This document shows, in pieces, positions 8,032 to 17,098 of a stretch of DNA of 64,000 bases; the first letter of the stretch is position 1; each line of letters starts with the position of its first letter. A program made the translations under genes and the position numbers. Origin of the DNA: an uncultured Bacteroidia bacterium. Lineage in GTDB: Bacteria; Bacteroidota; Bacteroidia; Bacteroidales; F082. Location of the stretch: positions 124,001 to 188,000 of the forward strand of contig CACZZO010000002.1 of the NCBI GenBank assembly GCA_902785755.1, given 5' to 3'. Under the pieces are notes generated by a model. It was not told the origin of the DNA. It saw only the letters and a list, made by a program, of their open reading frames with translations, and ran no database searches.

Positions 8032-11000
8032 ATGAAAAAAGGAATCCTTATTGCCGTTTTTGCGCTTTTCTTGGGGGTGACCTCGGCATGGGCGCAGGCG
8101 TTTTTCCCCACAGAAAAAGAGGCTTTTTACGAACAGTTGAACACTTACTTGAACTCATCCACCTCGAAGCAAGACCGCGATGAGGCCGCCAAGATAATGA
8201 AGGCTTTTCGTGGTGTTTGGGATAGTTATTACTCTGACAATGAAATCAATACGGTGATGCAATTGTGTGAGTTGTACCATTCCAAAAGCGGAACGAAGGC
8301 TTACGCCAACATTTTCAATTTCGTGGAGACTCTGCAAGGGATTCCTACGGCAGGTTTGACGCACAAGGACGTCGGAAATTGGCTGAGATTCACTGAAACC
8401 AAGTCGCAAAAATCGATGACTGGTGTGGACAAGTATCTCGCCGCTTGCCGCAATGTTTTTGTGGATAAGGTGCTGTCGGCCAAGGGCAATTCCAAGTGGC
8501 TGGTTCGCGATGCGCTATTGGGCTTTCCGTCGGCGGACAAGTTCGAGTTGACGGTTGACGGTACATTGGTGCTGGCTTCCAACAAGGACGAGTCGGTCAT
8601 CAAGCAGACGAAAGGCGTTTTTTATTTGGACGACAACCGTTGGGAAGGCATGGGTGGCCGCGCCGATTGGTCGCGATTTGAAATTGCGGAAGACAAAGTA
8701 TATGTTTCATTCCCAGATTATTACGAACTCGATTTGAACCGCTCGGAATATGCAATTGACTCGGTGACGTTTTACGAAAGGCGGCATTTCAACCAAGCCA
8801 TTTTGTGTCGTTACGAGGACAAGGTGCTGGTGAACGCGCCCAACGAAAAGACGATGTATCCTCGCGTGAAGTCGTATCGTTCCGATTACGCCATCAAAGA
8901 CTTGATGAAAAACATTGATTTTGAGGGTGGTATCGGCATGATGGGCAATCAGGTGGATGTGTTTGGCGGTGTCGACAACAAGGCCATTTTCCATTTCAGG
9001 CAAGGCGGCAGGGAGGTGCTGAAGGCCGTGGCAAAGCGCTTCGTGATGTCGGAGGACGAGGTTTTGGTTTCCGACCATGTTGCGATGCGGCTGTTCCTGA
9101 CTGATTCGGTGGGCATCGAAAGGGATTCCATCTACCATAACAATCTGGGTTTCAGATATGATAACAAGACCCGTAAGATGATGTTTTTCCGCGAGGAGAA
9201 GGGCAAGAACTTCGGCGACGGGCCTTTTCACGACTATTTTCACGGCCTCGATCTTTTCATTGAGGCGATGTATTGGAACATTGATTCGCCCACAGTCGAT
9301 TTCCGCAGAATGGAGGGCGTCAATCCCAACAGTGAGGGCGATGTGGTGTCGGTGAATTACTTCCGCAACGAGGATTTCAAGCGGCTGCAAGGCCTCGACG
9401 GCACCCATCCCATGGTGCGCATGGAGAAGTTCCTGAAGGGTTTCAGCAACGTGGACCGGCAGGTGCATTTCTATTCTGGCGACTTGGCTTCCTACTTGCA
9501 ATATCCTATAGAACAGGTGATTTCGATGTTGCTGAAACTGCAAGCTGAGGGCTATGTGGAATACGACAACGAAACCAAATGGGTGACAGCACTCCCTCGT
9601 TTTTTTGATGTGCTGGATTCCTACCGCGAAAACATTGATTTCGATGTGATTAAGTTGCACACACACACTACCAACCGTCAACCCAATGCCCGCCTCGACT
9701 TGGCCACCAACGACTTGCTTGTTTACGGCATCACCAGCCAGATTGAGGGCGTGAATGGCTCGGCCATTTCGTTGAGCGACCGCAAGCGCGTGGTCATCGT
9801 GCCCGACAATGGTCGATTGGTCTTTATGAAGGACAAGAATTTCAAGTTTTCGGGAGGCATTTTGGCTGGCATGTTCGAGTTTTTCACCAAGGACTGCGAG
9901 TTTTCATACGAGGACTTCACCATCAAAATGGCCAAGGTCGACTCGCTGCGTTTTTATGCCAAGCGCGACTACCAAATCATTCCCGTCAACGGGACTTTGG
10001 AGAAGTTGCAAGGCAAGTTGGAAATTGACCGAGGCGACAATAAATCAAGCCGTTACGATACACCTGAATACCCCATTTTCCACAGCGAGGCCGAGGGTTT
10101 CAAGTTCTATCGTAAAATCAATGGCGGCGTTTTCCATCCCGGCAGCGTCGATTCGGTGATGACCGCTGACGACTTGGAAGGCAAGTTCTATTACAGCCTT
10201 GACCCCTTTGTCGTCGACAGCCTCAACGACCTCTCCATGCGAAAGGTGAGGTTTGACGGCCATTTGGTTTCGGGCGGCATTTTGCCCGACATCGAGCAGC
10301 CTTTGGTGGTGATGGAAGACTATTCCTTGGGATTCGAGCATCAGATAGGCGACGGAGAATCAGACACTTACCCAATGTTTGACGGTTCGGGACATTTCCA
10401 CCAGAAAGTGCATCTTTCCGAGGACGGTTTCTTCGGCATGGGACAACTTGACTATCAGACGGCTACATTCACTGGCGACCGTTTCATGTTCTATCTCGAT
10501 TCGGTGACGGCCATCACGAACCAGTTCAGGTTGGTGCCGCTTGAGGACGGAACCAAATATCCTATGGCCAATGCTGATGCGTTGAGGCTGAAATGGGATG
10601 TGGGCAAACCCGAACTGACCACTCAGACCATTGACAACCCGATTTGCATGTACGGCGACACCTATTTTTCGGGCAAGACAAGTCTCACGCCCGATGGCTA
10701 TTCTGCTGACGGCAAGTTGCGTTTCGGCCTCACGGAGTTCGATTCCGACCATTTCGCTTTGGATTCGAGGACTTTCGTGGCTGATTCCGCCAAATTCCTG
10801 CTGTATTCCGCCGACACGTCCAACATCGCTTTTGCCGCGACCAACTACCGCGCCAATGTGGACTTCGACGCACAAAAAGTGCAATACGACTATCTTGACC
10901 AGCGTAGCAACCTTGATTTCCCTATGAATCAATATGTTTGCACGCTGAAAGAGGCCGAATGGGACATGGCCACCAACAGCCTGCACCTATACAATCCGGT

Positions 11001-12681
11001 GGAGAGTTTCGGCGATTATGCCGACGCCACCACCCATGAGGAACTGTTGGCCATTCACAGCAATGCGGCCAAGTTCATTTCGCTTGTGCCCGAGCAGGAT
11101 TCGCTGCAATTCTACAGCATGAGCGCGGAATACGACATGACCAACTATGTGATTCACGCCCATGACGTTAAGATTATCCGTGTGGCCGATGCCGCCGTGT
11201 TCCCTTACATGCACGATGTGGACATCAACGCGGAATCGAAGTTGGAGCCAATCAGCGGTGATTTGTTGGCCGACACTTTGAACAATTACTACCTCTACAA
11301 AAATGCGGTTGTCAACATCCACAGCCGCAACTATTTTGACGCGCAGGGCACATGGGACTACACCAATGCCAACGGAACGAGCACTCCGATTCGGGTGGAT
11401 ACCATCGTTCCCGTGGAGGGTGTTACGCATGGCTATGCACAAATCGCTGACAATTCGGAGTTTAGATTGAGCAATCAATTCGGTTTCCAAGGTCGCCTGA
11501 CTTTGAAGGCCACGGACGAGTTTGGCTATTACGATGGCCAGTTTGCTTTGCTTGGCTTTGATGAGCCGATGGCCATTGAGCCTGTCGAAATGGCAATGGA
11601 TTCGATAGCCGATGAAGCGTTGGAAACGGTTTCATCGATAGGTTCAGGAACCCTTGATTCCATCGCCGCCCTGAACCGTTGGTTTGTTTCGGCGACGCAC
11701 ATCAATCCGACGGACATCCGTATACCTATTAATATGGACCGCATACAGGAGCAAGACCCGCGCATGACCAACGGCCTTTATTACGAGTTGGCCATCGATG
11801 GCGGCTATTTCGGCTCGTTCCTCACGCCCAAAGAGGGTAGGAAAGACCTTGACGAAACCGCGCCTGCCAACGGTATGTTATGGTATGATGCTGACAGTCT
11901 GCGTTTTGTGGTGACTGACACGACCCGTTTCGATACCTATGTAGACCTCAATTCGCGGGGTGTTGTCAGTGGCGAGGGTACATTTGGTTTGGGCATTGAG
12001 GTGCCTTTGGCGAACTTCCTCGTTCATGGTCGCTATACGCAATACCCCAACGATAGCCTCACTTTGCAAGGCCTCAATGTCTTTAACGCCCCGATTTTCG
12101 ACGACAAGGCACTTGAGGCAATGGCCGAAGTCTACGCCAATGCCGACGGCAATTCCATAGACCTGACGCAGACCCAATACCTGCATTATTACCGCTCCGA
12201 AAACAGCGAAGAGAAAACAGATGAGCGGCGACAAGCCATCGAATTAGAGGGCTATCCGGAAATGAAATCGTCTGATTTTTACTGCAATACCGTCGTCATT
12301 CCCGACTTGAAATTGGTTTGGAACGACAAACTTCACGCCTTCGTTTCTGTCGGCAAGATTGGCTTGGGCAATTTCGGCAACCACATCGTCAACAAGTATG
12401 TGGACGGTTGCGTGGTGTTCGACCGTCGACTGGGCAACATCACCTATTATTTCCAGCACGACATGTTCCAGACCTTTATCAATTACAACAGCGGCGATGG
12501 CCAATTCCAAGTGCATTGCACCTATTCCGACATCAACCAACGGCTTTCGGAGATGAAGGAAAAGAACCGCACGAGAAAGAAAGACGACCAACGATTCCAA
12601 TATGTGGCCGTGCCTTATGAGTCGATGCTCGATTTCCTGAACCGCCTGAAATATGCGGGTTTGAGCGTGGGAACCTACTAA
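8032..12681 (+). CDS. Very large secreted protein of unknown function (1549 residues)
   Basis: A clear signal peptide (MKKGILIAVFALFLGVTSAWAQ) opens a 1549-residue protein. I do not recognise a domain. An alpha-rich segment of about 150 residues is followed by long beta-rich stretches in which short units around D-S-(V/L)-x-F-Y recur, for example DSVTFYERR, DSLRFYAKRDY, DSLQFYSMSAEY. That pattern would suit a repetitive beta-helix or beta-solenoid. No T9SS sorting domain or lipobox is visible; the end is MLDFLNRLKYAGLSVGTY. It follows prmA closely and precedes dnaN. Conserved Bacteroidota proteins of this size with a similar layout probably exist, but that is a guess. Codon use is like its neighbours. 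A short TTGAGCCTGTCGAAA element lies in frame at 11576-11590. Confidence 0.85.
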   Translation: MKKGILIAVFALFLGVTSAWAQAFFPTEKEAFYEQLNTYLNSSTSKQDRDEAAKIMKAFRGVWDSYYSDNEINTVMQLCELYHSKSGTKAYANIFNFVETLQGIPTAGLTHKDVGNWLRFTETKSQKSMTGVDKYLAACRNVFVDKVLSAKGNSKWLVRDALLGFPSADKFELTVDGTLVLASNKDESVIKQTKGVFYLDDNRWEGMGGRADWSRFEIAEDKVYVSFPDYYELDLNRSEYAIDSVTFYERRHFNQAILCRYEDKVLVNAPNEKTMYPRVKSYRSDYAIKDLMKNIDFEGGIGMMGNQVDVFGGVDNKAIFHFRQGGREVLKAVAKRFVMSEDEVLVSDHVAMRLFLTDSVGIERDSIYHNNLGFRYDNKTRKMMFFREEKGKNFGDGPFHDYFHGLDLFIEAMYWNIDSPTVDFRRMEGVNPNSEGDVVSVNYFRNEDFKRLQGLDGTHPMVRMEKFLKGFSNVDRQVHFYSGDLASYLQYPIEQVISMLLKLQAEGYVEYDNETKWVTALPRFFDVLDSYRENIDFDVIKLHTHTTNRQPNARLDLATNDLLVYGITSQIEGVNGSAISLSDRKRVVIVPDNGRLVFMKDKNFKFSGGILAGMFEFFTKDCEFSYEDFTIKMAKVDSLRFYAKRDYQIIPVNGTLEKLQGKLEIDRGDNKSSRYDTPEYPIFHSEAEGFKFYRKINGGVFHPGSVDSVMTADDLEGKFYYSLDPFVVDSLNDLSMRKVRFDGHLVSGGILPDIEQPLVVMEDYSLGFEHQIGDGESDTYPMFDGSGHFHQKVHLSEDGFFGMGQLDYQTATFTGDRFMFYLDSVTAITNQFRLVPLEDGTKYPMANADALRLKWDVGKPELTTQTIDNPICMYGDTYFSGKTSLTPDGYSADGKLRFGLTEFDSDHFALDSRTFVADSAKFLLYSADTSNIAFAATNYRANVDFDAQKVQYDYLDQRSNLDFPMNQYVCTLKEAEWDMATNSLHLYNPVESFGDYADATTHEELLAIHSNAAKFISLVPEQDSLQFYSMSAEYDMTNYVIHAHDVKIIRVADAAVFPYMHDVDINAESKLEPISGDLLADTLNNYYLYKNAVVNIHSRNYFDAQGTWDYTNANGTSTPIRVDTIVPVEGVTHGYAQIADNSEFRLSNQFGFQGRLTLKATDEFGYYDGQFALLGFDEPMAIEPVEMAMDSIADEALETVSSIGSGTLDSIAALNRWFVSATHINPTDIRIPINMDRIQEQDPRMTNGLYYELAIDGGYFGSFLTPKEGRKDLDETAPANGMLWYDADSLRFVVTDTTRFDTYVDLNSRGVVSGEGTFGLGIEVPLANFLVHGRYTQYPNDSLTLQGLNVFNAPIFDDKALEAMAEVYANADGNSIDLTQTQYLHYYRSENSEEKTDERRQAIELEGYPEMKSSDFYCNTVVIPDLKLVWNDKLHAFVSVGKIGLGNFGNHIVNKYVDGCVVFDRRLGNITYYFQHDMFQTFINYNSGDGQFQVHCTYSDINQRLSEMKEKNRTRKKDDQRFQYVAVPYESMLDFLNRLKYAGLSVGTY

Positions 12682-12775
12682 AAAATGAGAAATTTTTCAA
12701 AAAACAGGCCTCCATGTTCCAATTATTTGTACTTTTACCGATTCAAAATCCGAAAGCAATAAAAATCCTATCTAT

Positions 12776-13900
12776 ATGAAATTCATAGTATCAAGCCTTA
12801 AATTGTTGAAGAATCTCCAAGCCTTGGGCGGTGTCATCGGCTCGAAAAACACCCTCCCTATTTTGGATGATTTCCTGTTTCAGTTGACTGAGAACGAACT
12901 GAAAATCACCTCTTCCGACCTCGATGTGACCATGTCGGTCAGAATGGTTCCTGACATGGTGGAAGGCACGGGCGAAGTGACGATTCCCGCACGCCTGTTG
13001 CTCGAAATCATGAAAAACTTCCCCGATGTGCCGATTACCATCAGCGTTGACAGCAACACCTTGGCCGTCGAACTGATTGCTGGCGAGGGCCGATACAAGT
13101 TGGCTGGCCACAAGAGCGATGAGTTCCCGCAACTGCCCGTAATGACCGAGACTTCGGTGTGGGAAATTCCCGCCGATGTGCTGGCTCGCGGTTTCGAGAA
13201 GACCGTTTTCGCCACGGGAATGGATGAGATTCGTCCTATCATGTCGGGCGTGCTGATGGAAATGACCGAAAACTACCTCACTTTCGTCGCCACCGATGCG
13301 CATAAGTTGGTGCGTTACAGAAGGTTGGATGTGAAGTCGGAGGTGGCTGCCTCGTTCATCATGCCGAAGAAACCCATCAACCAATTGAAGAGCATCCTCG
13401 GCACCCTCGCCGATGAGCCTGTGCGCATCGAGTTCAACAAGACCAATGCTTCATTCGTGTTCGGCGACTATGTGTTGGTGTGCCGCCTCATCGAAGGCCG
13501 CTATCCCAACTATGAGGCCGTCATTCCGAAGAACAACCCCAACCAACTGACCATCGATCGTCAGGTGTTTCTCGCCGCCATCCGCCGTGTGGCCGTGTTC
13601 TCCAGCAAGGCCACGCATCAAGTGCGTTTCCGCATTGCAGGTCAAGAACTTACGCTGACCGCTGAGGACATCGACTTCTACAACGAGGCCAAGGAGCGCC
13701 TCACTTGCAGTTACGAAGGCGATGATATGGAAATCGGCTTTAACTCGCGCTTCCTGCAAGACATGCTCGGCAATTTCGACTCCGAGTCGGTGAAACTCGA
13801 AATGTCGGCTCCCAACCGCGCCGGTATCTTTACCCCCGTTGAGAACGACAACACCTCTGAAGACCTGCTCATGCTGCTGATGCCGGTCATGCTTAACTAA
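12776..13900 (+). CDS. dnaN: DNA polymerase III beta subunit (sliding clamp)
   Basis: The 374-residue product is the ring-shaped processivity clamp of the replicative polymerase. The three repeated clamp domains can be followed: MKFIVSSLKLLKNLQALGGVIGSKNTLPIL at the start, DEFPQLP followed by the second domain (ETVFATGMDEIRPIMSGVLME), and the third domain with VFLAAIRRVAVFSSKATHQVRF, ending MLLMPVMLN, close to the usual MPMR-type C-terminus. Length is normal. It stands alone rather than next to dnaA and recF, which is common in Bacteroidota. A strong intrinsic terminator lies 30 bp after the stop. Confidence 0.98.
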   Translation: MKFIVSSLKLLKNLQALGGVIGSKNTLPILDDFLFQLTENELKITSSDLDVTMSVRMVPDMVEGTGEVTIPARLLLEIMKNFPDVPITISVDSNTLAVELIAGEGRYKLAGHKSDEFPQLPVMTETSVWEIPADVLARGFEKTVFATGMDEIRPIMSGVLMEMTENYLTFVATDAHKLVRYRRLDVKSEVAASFIMPKKPINQLKSILGTLADEPVRIEFNKTNASFVFGDYVLVCRLIEGRYPNYEAVIPKNNPNQLTIDRQVFLAAIRRVAVFSSKATHQVRFRIAGQELTLTAEDIDFYNEAKERLTCSYEGDDMEIGFNSRFLQDMLGNFDSESVKLEMSAPNRAGIFTPVENDNTSEDLLMLLMPVMLN

Positions 13901-13929
13901 GCGGTACCACGGCATCCGAAAACAAAAAA

Positions 13930-13956
13930 ACCAGCGGACACTCCGCTGGTTTTTTA
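13930..13956. terminator. Bidirectional intrinsic terminator between dnaN and the DUF6263-like gene
   Basis: ACCAGCGGA (13930-13938), loop CAC, TCCGCTGGT (13942-13950) form a perfect 9-bp stem followed by TTTTTA on the plus strand and preceded by a run of A, so it can stop transcription from both dnaN and the convergent minus-strand gene. Confidence 0.9.
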
Positions 13957-13965
13957 TTTCCCAAA

Positions 13966-13990
13966 GTTCTGCGAGTTCTGCGTGAAACAA
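13966..13990 (-). repeat. 3' trailer repeat TTTCACGCAGAA...CGCAGAA, copy 1
   Basis: Directly after the stop of the minus-strand gene at 13991 the transcript reads TTTCACGCAGAA, then CGCAGAA, before the terminator hairpin. The same trailer follows two other minus-strand genes, at 21151-21181 and 22715-22744. Confidence 0.6.
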
Positions 13991-14785
13991 TCACTTGACC
14001 TCCATCGTAGTGGTGCCCACAATGGTCATCGGGATGCTCATGCCTTGCTCGTTTGCAGTCATGGAAATGTTCTGCTTTATGCTGCTGTTCGTCACCATGC
14101 CCGTCTGCGGGTTGATGCTGGCAGTGCCTGTGTAGGTGCCGCTGATGTCGTCGGTTTTGCCTTTGATAGTGCCTGAAACGTTCACGTCGACGCTCTTTTT
14201 CGAAATGGAGGTGACGGTATAGGTCAGTTCGGCAGTGACATCTAAGCCGTTAGTCTCCTGCGAGGTGGAGGAAGTCCAAGTGCTGCCAACGGCAATTTCT
14301 TCCTCGGGCAGTTCGATGATGACACCTAATTGCCTCGAAGACAAATCGATGCTGTCGCCAAGGAGTTTTCCGAGGGCATCGTAAGTGAGGGTGGTGGGTT
14401 TGTGCAGCCTTGCTTCAATGTCCTTGGTCTGGCCGGCCAACATGGGGCTGGTCTTTTCGGGATGTTCGGAGTCGTACTCGAGCTTCATTCCCATTTGGGA
14501 GATGGTCATTTTGATGGCTTCGATTTGCGTTTCAACGACCGAGTTGGCGTCTGTAACTTCCTTTGGGGTAAAGGTTTGTCTTGTTTCCATGTTTTGCGAC
14601 ATGTTCATGGTTTGGCCTTGCACTTCCATCATGGTCATCATGTTGGCCTTGGTGGTGACGGTTTGGGTCTTGCCTTGTTGCGGACGGAGCCTCAGCGTTA
14701 CGCCGTCTTTGGCCATGAACGAGAGGGTTGCCAATGCTACGAGAACGAGCATTGCAGGAGCGAATTTTCTAATGGTTTTCTTCAT
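13991..14785 (-). CDS. Exported DUF6263-like protein
   Basis: This 264-residue protein has an N-terminal signal or anchor (FAPAMLVLVALATLSFM) and an otherwise beta-rich, Ser/Thr-rich body. Segments such as VTLRLRPQQGKTQTVTTKANMMTMMEVQGQ and ELPEEEIAVGSTWTSST fit my memory of the DUF6263 family of Bacteroidota exported proteins; no enzymatic residues are evident and no function is known. The first half is unusually rich in Met (MMTMMEVQGQTMNMSQNM). It is convergent with dnaN across a bidirectional terminator and lies downstream of another secreted minus-strand gene. Confidence 0.7.
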   Translation of the reverse strand: MKKTIRKFAPAMLVLVALATLSFMAKDGVTLRLRPQQGKTQTVTTKANMMTMMEVQGQTMNMSQNMETRQTFTPKEVTDANSVVETQIEAIKMTISQMGMKLEYDSEHPEKTSPMLAGQTKDIEARLHKPTTLTYDALGKLLGDSIDLSSRQLGVIIELPEEEIAVGSTWTSSTSQETNGLDVTAELTYTVTSISKKSVDVNVSGTIKGKTDDISGTYTGTASINPQTGMVTNSSIKQNISMTANEQGMSIPMTIVGTTTMEVK

Positions 14786-14820
14786 TTTTAAGGGATTTAA
14801 TTTGATTTATGGATTAAGAG

Positions 14821-15444
14821 TTAATGTGCGATAACGAAGCGTTTCGTTTGTCCGTTGGCAGTCCTTGCAAAATATATGCCATTCGGATATTGGGATGTAG
14901 GAATGATGAGTTCGTCGCTCTCGGCAAAATGGTATTCCACCTTTTGACCGAGCGTGTTGTAGATGTTGACCAACCCCATGTTTTTACCCTTGATGGTGAC
15001 GAAACCGTTGGCCGGATTGGGGGCAAGGCTGAAAGTCGTGATGTTTTCGTCAATGCCGTAAGTGGTTTCGTAATACAGCGTGAGGGTATAGATGCCGAAG
15101 TCGGTATCGATGAAAAGGGTTCCGTAAACGTCTTTCGCGATGGGCGAGGCGTAAGTGTCGAGAAAAATGGTTTCGCAAATGGGGACGATCATGCCCATTT
15201 CGGCGATGTTCTCACCTTCGTAAAGACATTCCACGCGGAAGTTCTCGGAATAGCATCGGTTGATGACCAAGTCCTCTGAAGTGAGGTTGGTAATGCTAAC
15301 CCGCTCACCGTGAGGCGAGCAGCCGTGGAAATAAAGGTGCAACGAATCGGGAGTGACGATGACTTGTTCGTCTTCGAAAATGCCTTGTGCGTTCAGGTTG
15401 AAGCACAACACGATAGCCGCGATAAACATAAACGCTTTCTTCAT
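14821..15444 (-). CDS. T9SS type A sorting domain protein, small
   Basis: A 207-residue secreted protein: signal peptide MKKAFMFIAAIVLCFNLNA, then about 110 residues of beta-rich sequence of unknown function (SLHLYFHGCSPHGERVSITN, with a cysteine-containing ETIFLDTYASP region), then a type IX sorting domain from about residue 140. The sorting domain shows the usual order: APNPANGFVTIKG, VNIYNTLGQKVEY, YPNGIYFARTANGQTKRFVIAH. Such domains direct proteins across the outer membrane through the T9SS, after which the domain is normally removed. The gene is 35 bp upstream of the DUF6263-like gene on the same strand. Confidence 0.85.
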   Translation of the reverse strand: MKKAFMFIAAIVLCFNLNAQGIFEDEQVIVTPDSLHLYFHGCSPHGERVSITNLTSEDLVINRCYSENFRVECLYEGENIAEMGMIVPICETIFLDTYASPIAKDVYGTLFIDTDFGIYTLTLYYETTYGIDENITTFSLAPNPANGFVTIKGKNMGLVNIYNTLGQKVEYHFAESDELIIPTSQYPNGIYFARTANGQTKRFVIAH

Positions 15445-15540
15445 TATTGTAGAAGTTTAGAATTGTTAGTTTGACTCATTTTTTATTTAAGGTGCAAAAA
15501 TACCAATAATAATCACACCAAGAGTGGAAAATTGTCCATT

Positions 15541-15562
15541 TTTGACAATGCGCATGGATAAC
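15541..15562. repeat. TTTGACAATGCGCA...GGATAAC element, copy beyond ATPase A
   Basis: TTTGACAATGCGCATGGATAAC lies 12 bp past the stop codon of the minus-strand ATPase at 15567. The same 14-mer, usually followed by GGGATAAC, occurs at 19650, 19684, 21052 and 21086 around the other two ATPase genes. Read on the minus strand it is also the left arm of a weak hairpin (TTGTC...GACAATTTT). Confidence 0.7.
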
Positions 15563-15566
15563 ACAC

Positions 15567-16922
15567 TCAAAACTCCACCGTCCCTGATTCCCCTTGTGCA
15601 TCCAAAAACAGGGCATAATAGACTGGCATATAAGTCACTTGGCCTTCTTGCCGAACTTCTCGGTCGTTGGAGAGCACAATGGCAGAATGGACGTGATAGT
15701 CAGGCGTGGAAAGCATATTGTTCAATGCACTATAAATGGAATAGTCTTTCCCCGATTTCACCTTAATCGGAAGAATGCTCGTGCATGAATAGTTGTCGAT
15801 GAGGAAATCCACTTCGCCTTTCTTGCGGTTGTCGTAATAAAACAGCTGGTGACCATTGGCTTTCAACTGCTGCGCGATGGCGTTTTCATAGACTGCACCG
15901 AGGTTCACGCTTCTTTCGTCTTCGAGGACGGGGCGAAGGTTGTTGCGGTACAATTGCGCCGTCAACATTCCGACATCGTTCAAGTAAAGTTTCAGCAGGT
16001 TCTTGTGTACGCTCTCGCTCAACGGGAAACGCGGATTGGAAACCGCATGGACATCGAGCGCAATCCCCGATGAGATAAGGTATTCAAACTCCTCCTGATA
16101 CTGCACGAAACGGTCGCCAGCCTTGTCGCGAATGTCCTTGGCCACAATCCGTTTCTTCTTGTTTTCCATCTGCGACGGAATCATGTCATAAATCCGCCGA
16201 ATCAGCAGATGCTTTTGGCTGTCTTGCTCGTATTTGGAAGCGCCGTCGCCATAGAGTGTCTTTATGGAATCCTGTATTTCCCTTACTTTTACAATATTAT
16301 GCGTTTCCAAATAGACATTGACGGCATCGGGCATACCGCCAACGAGCAGATAGCGGCGAAACAGCCCAAGCAAATGTTGGTGTTGTTCTTCAGAAAGGCT
16401 TTCCTTATTCTTGAACTTTTCCCTCAATCCGTCAATGGCCTCCGAATTGAAATTGTTGGCCATCAAAAACTCCTCAAAATCAAGTTGGTACATTTGCTTT
16501 CTGATGATGCTGCCAACGGGAATGGAAGTCGTTGAGCGCAAGGCAATGCCCAACAAACTGCCGCTGGCGATGAAGCGGTAACGGCGTTCCTGACGGAAAA
16601 ATTTCAGCATGGTAAGGTATTGCGGATAGGTCTGGATTTCGTCGAGAAAGATTAAAGTGTCTTCAAAATGGCCGAGTTGGTTGCCCGCCACCATGCTCAA
16701 GGTGAAGTAAAACGCCTCGGTGGAATGGATGTTCTTGAAATGTTGAGGCCCTTCATCGTCCTCCGCAAAATTGACTTCCACGAAGTTTTTGAACAATCTG
16801 TTTCCTATCTCTCTGATGATGAAAGACTTGCCGATTTGTCGTGCGCCGTCCAAAACCAAAATCTTGTCGGACGGCGAAGCCAAATGCGCCTCTATTTCCT
16901 TGCTGATTTTCCTGTACAACAT
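15567..16922 (-). CDS. AAA_14/DUF4143 ATPase (ATPase A), nuclease-like motif altered
   Basis: The 451-residue protein starts at ATG 16922; a TTG two codons upstream is a weaker alternative. Walker A is GARQIGKS (residues 26-33), Walker B is in LIFLDEIQ, and the middle holds the DUF4143-type helical region. Near the C-terminus a PD-(D/E)XK-like core is recognisable: EVDFLIDN with D372, then LPIKVKSG. In the related ATPase C this last motif reads PIEVKSS, so the usual Glu has become K387 while the following K389 is kept. The function of this family is not established; members are abundant in Bacteroidota and spirochaetes and are often annotated ATP-binding protein. Four 12-bp repeats at 33-bp period cover its promoter and leader. 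Confidence 0.9.
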   Translation of the reverse strand: MLYRKISKEIEAHLASPSDKILVLDGARQIGKSFIIREIGNRLFKNFVEVNFAEDDEGPQHFKNIHSTEAFYFTLSMVAGNQLGHFEDTLIFLDEIQTYPQYLTMLKFFRQERRYRFIASGSLLGIALRSTTSIPVGSIIRKQMYQLDFEEFLMANNFNSEAIDGLREKFKNKESLSEEQHQHLLGLFRRYLLVGGMPDAVNVYLETHNIVKVREIQDSIKTLYGDGASKYEQDSQKHLLIRRIYDMIPSQMENKKKRIVAKDIRDKAGDRFVQYQEEFEYLISSGIALDVHAVSNPRFPLSESVHKNLLKLYLNDVGMLTAQLYRNNLRPVLEDERSVNLGAVYENAIAQQLKANGHQLFYYDNRKKGEVDFLIDNYSCTSILPIKVKSGKDYSIYSALNNMLSTPDYHVHSAIVLSNDREVRQEGQVTYMPVYYALFLDAQGESGTVEF

Positions 16923-16930
16923 AGCCAATA

Positions 16931-17041
16931 TACACTTTTCAATAACTTTTCAGGCTGCAAATATACACTTTTCAATATAAAAACGCGCCAAAAAACTACA
17001 CTTTTCAATAAAAATTTGGGGCTGAAAACTACACTTTTCAA
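16931..17041. repeat. Four-copy 33-bp-period direct repeat upstream of ATPase A
   Basis: The 12-mer TACACTTTTCAA occurs exactly at 16931, 16964, 16997 and 17030, so every interval is 33 bp (about three helical turns). The DNA between copies is not conserved. One copy lies in the leader, the second abuts the predicted -7 element of ATPase A and the others lie further upstream, which is what a multi-site operator would look like. Confidence 0.85.
16958..16965 (-). promoter_or_regulatory. -7 element of ATPase A promoter
   Basis: On the minus strand this reads TATATTTG, matching TAnnTTTG, 35 bp before the ATG. A TTTG lies 23 bp further upstream at 16989-16992. Repeat copy 16964-16975 overlaps its upstream edge. 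Confidence 0.5.
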
Positions 17042-17064
17042 AGTTTGATGCTTTTTTCTGTCTT

Positions 17065-17098
17065 TTTGCTTGCACAAAACAAAATCTTTGTAATTTTG
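17065..17098 (+). promoter_or_regulatory. Promoter for the SHOCT gene pair
   Basis: TTTG (17065-17068) and TAATTTTG (17091-17098) are spaced 22 bp apart, facing away from ATPase A. The first plus-strand gene starts 299 bp downstream, giving a long leader. In the leader the reading frame of that gene stays open back to 17182 but shows no recognisable protein, and I see no other gene in 17099-17397. Confidence 0.5.

Noticed and set aside
12722..12740. Promoter for dnaN at TTTGTACTTTTA
   Set aside because: TACTTTTA misses the final G of TAnnTTTG and no TTTG lies at the right distance; too weak to list as a feature.
16931..17041. Possible CRISPR array (four regularly spaced repeats)
   Set aside because: Repeats are 12 bp and the spacers 21 bp, too short for CRISPR, with no cas gene nearby; the position over a promoter fits an operator better.
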